DNA of 64,000 nt from NCBI GenBank assembly GCA_016709315.1, contig JADJMZ010000006.1, positions 310,001-374,000 on the forward strand, written 5' to 3'. This DNA comes from Ignavibacteria bacterium. GTDB lineage: Bacteria > Bacteroidota > Ignavibacteria > Tepidaquicellales > Tepidaquicellaceae. Below the pieces are notes generated by a model. It worked only from the letters and a program-made list of their open reading frames with translations. It was not told the DNA's origin and did not search any database. The position numbers and the translations under genes were made by a program. This document shows, piece after piece, positions 62,686 through 64,000 of this stretch (positions are counted from its first letter, which is position 1; every line of letters begins with the position of its first letter).

Positions 62686-63210
62686 TTAATATACTTTCTT
62701 TGCTGTGTCTGACCATGAAAGCATGCTGATTCCTTCAACTCCTTCATTATTAGCTCCTATAGTAGCTCTCCCTGGATTAGAAAGGAAACAATCGGAACCT
62801 GCGCCGTTTAAGAATCTTGCAGTATCACATCCGTAAACAGACATTATAGGACTTTGTCCGCCAGCTGTTTTTCTGAATCCAACGGAAACTACATATTCTC
62901 CCGGATTTAGATCTACAAGTTTGTAATTGTAACTTTTGTTTGGGACATTGTTTGTTCTGGTAATATTAATTGTATCATAAGCAGCAGGACCGCCTGTAGG
63001 AGGCCATCCGGCAACCGGATAAGCGGATATTAAATAAATACCTCCGGAATTTATGAAGTTTGTGTCAACAAAATTTACTGTTCCATTTATGGATTTTGCA
63101 TCAGGACCTGCGGGAGGTGTTACAGTATCTTCAGAACAACTGTAAACAGTTACCATTAATAATGATAATATTACTGCCTGGAATAGTGATGATTTAAAAA
63201 ATTTTTTCAA
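62686..63210 (-). CDS. Lipoprotein of unknown function
   Basis: 174 residues with a lipoprotein signal ('VTVYSCSEDT', lipid Cys at residue 25) and a good Shine-Dalgarno (AAGGAGA). The body is one beta-sandwich-like domain ('SINGTVNFVDTNFINSGGIYLISAYPV', 'YKLVDLNPGEYVVSVGFRKTAGG' patterns) resembling carboxypeptidase-regulatory-like or transthyretin-like folds. It directly precedes the TonB receptor gene, so it may be a surface lipoprotein helping that transporter. Substrate unknown. Confidence 0.78.
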   Translation of the reverse strand: MKKFFKSSLFQAVILSLLMVTVYSCSEDTVTPPAGPDAKSINGTVNFVDTNFINSGGIYLISAYPVAGWPPTGGPAAYDTINITRTNNVPNKSYNYKLVDLNPGEYVVSVGFRKTAGGQSPIMSVYGCDTARFLNGAGSDCFLSNPGRATIGANNEGVEGISMLSWSDTAKKVY

Positions 63211-63296
63211 TTGATTCTCCTTTTTTGTTGTTAGATGTTTTTAAATGTGAATATTAAACAAGATAGGTTTATTATAAACTATCTTCAATTTACAAA

Positions 63297-64000
63297 TTAA
63301 ATCACCCTCAATAAAATTCCTTTCAGATACTTTGTTTCATTCATCTGAGGCAATACAGGATGGTCAAATGAACAGTTGGAATACTCAATGATCTGAATTT
63401 TCCTTTTAACTTCGTTAGCGCTTCTTGCTATGGCGTCTTCAAAATTCATTTCATTTATATGATGAGAACAGGAAAAAGTAAACAACATTGAATTCGGTTT
63501 CAGCAGTCTCATTGCTTTTGCATTAAGTTCCGTATATCCTTTAAGCGCAGGTATTATGTTCTTTTTTGACTTTGTAAACGAAGGAGGATCGAGAATGATA
63601 AAGTCAAATCTTTCCTTTGTCTGGAACAAATCATTAAGATAATCAAAAACATCTTTGCATATAAAATTTATATCCTGAAAATTATTCAGCGCTGCATTTT
63701 CCTTAGCTGTTTCTGTCGAGTGCTGTGAAGAATCCACAGCAGTTATATCTTTAGCTCCGGCAAAAGCAGCGTTCAGGGCAAAACCTCCTTCATTGCAAAA
63801 AAGATCGAGAACCTTGTATCTTTCATTCATATACTTTCTTAATAGTTTTCTGTTTCCCGTCTGATCAAGATAAAATCCTGTCTTCTGCCCCTTGAGAAGA
63901 TCTATTTTATATCTGATGCTATCTATTTCTGTAATGAAAGTCTTATCTTCGTTCCCGCTATTGTCAAATAAAATTCGTTCGGTCTTCTCAAGTCCTTCCA
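63297..64000 (-). CDS. RlmI-type 23S rRNA (cytosine-C5) methyltransferase, C-terminal part (cut by window end)
   Basis: The frame is open from the TAA at 63297 to the window end, reading on the minus strand '...DLLKGQKTGFYLDQTGNR...', the RlmI-family linker motif GQKTGF-x-LDQ, so an ATG at 63828-63830 is internal and the gene starts beyond 64000. SAM-binding motifs follow: 'VLDLFCNEGGFALNAA', 'ITAVDSSQHS', 'FDFIILDPPSFTKSKK' with the DPPSF of motif IV, and 'FTFSCSHHI' with the Cys of motif VI. RlmI methylates C1962 of 23S rRNA in E. coli. A weak hairpin at 63260-63285 follows its stop. Confidence 0.9.
   Translation of the reverse strand, partial: EGLEKTERILFDNSGNEDKTFITEIDSIRYKIDLLKGQKTGFYLDQTGNRKLLRKYMNERYKVLDLFCNEGGFALNAAFAGAKDITAVDSSQHSTETAKENAALNNFQDINFICKDVFDYLNDLFQTKERFDFIILDPPSFTKSKKNIIPALKGYTELNAKAMRLLKPNSMLFTFSCSHHINEMNFEDAIARSANEVKRKIQIIEYSNCSFDHPVLPQMNETKYLKGILLRVI

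Overview
The window is AT-rich, densely packed bacterial chromosome with no rRNA, tRNA, prophage, transposase or CRISPR array visible. The best guess for the source is an Ignavibacteria-type member of the Bacteroidota/Chlorobiota group. Three things support this. One secreted enzyme (33877-35760) ends in an 'NYPNPFNP'-type type IX secretion (T9SS) sorting domain. Several promoters carry the Bacteroidota-like -7 box TAnnTTTG. Two secreted enzymes end in a dockerin-like Ca-binding module that I recall from Ignavibacteria proteins. Unlike typical Bacteroidetes, many genes have a visible Shine-Dalgarno (AGGAG/GGAG), and TTG starts are common (7225, 12789-12791, 23962, 26797, 57233, 57432).

Layout. 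1-366 is the end of a kinase-like gene. 353-6347 (minus) is a tripartite efflux operon (TolC, adaptor, ATPase, two MacB-type permeases) whose adaptor is frameshifted. 6820-8016 holds queD and an RNA methyltransferase. 8072-12791 holds two large secreted enzymes, a sugar dehydrogenase and an endonuclease I, that share one C-terminal module. 13072-19463 is mostly housekeeping (hydrolase, bacilliredoxin, clpC, fabH, ispE). 19476-23710 (minus) is a tight operon dsbD - unknown - truA - unknown. 23962-28449 holds a small stand-alone gene, then nadE, gamma-glutamyltransferase and an M1 peptidase. 28454-30675 (minus) holds rarA and a DMT exporter.

31147-39552 (minus) is the most interesting block: an envelope protein, two paralogous glycine-zipper proteins, a secreted 5'-nucleotidase, and an OmpR-type response regulator with its sensor kinase. 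Four promoter modules of identical geometry lie in front of the two glycine-zipper genes and, in duplicate, the nucleotidase gene. Each has 7-bp half-sites TGACAA at an 11-bp period, then TTG-N16-TAnnTTT(G/A). They look like Pho-box-type activator sites, so this may be a small uncharacterised, possibly phosphate-responsive, regulon governed by the neighbouring two-component system.

39818-48231 holds dinB, a peptide-binding lipoprotein, an acyl-CoA ligase, an SDR, lpdA and two small membrane-anchored proteins. 48310-55815 is DNA repair (xth with an oxidoreductase; an AddAB-like helicase-nuclease pair). 55812-60255 holds small envelope proteins and ettA. 60311-64000 (minus) holds a TonB-dependent receptor, a lipoprotein and an RlmI-type rRNA methyltransferase cut by the window end.

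Several gaps hold 7-8 bp tandem repeat arrays. Three of the four start at or contain the stop codon of the neighbouring gene. One gap holds a MITE-like nested inverted repeat. A canonical intrinsic terminator overlaps the start of the TonB receptor, with the ATG in the hairpin loop.
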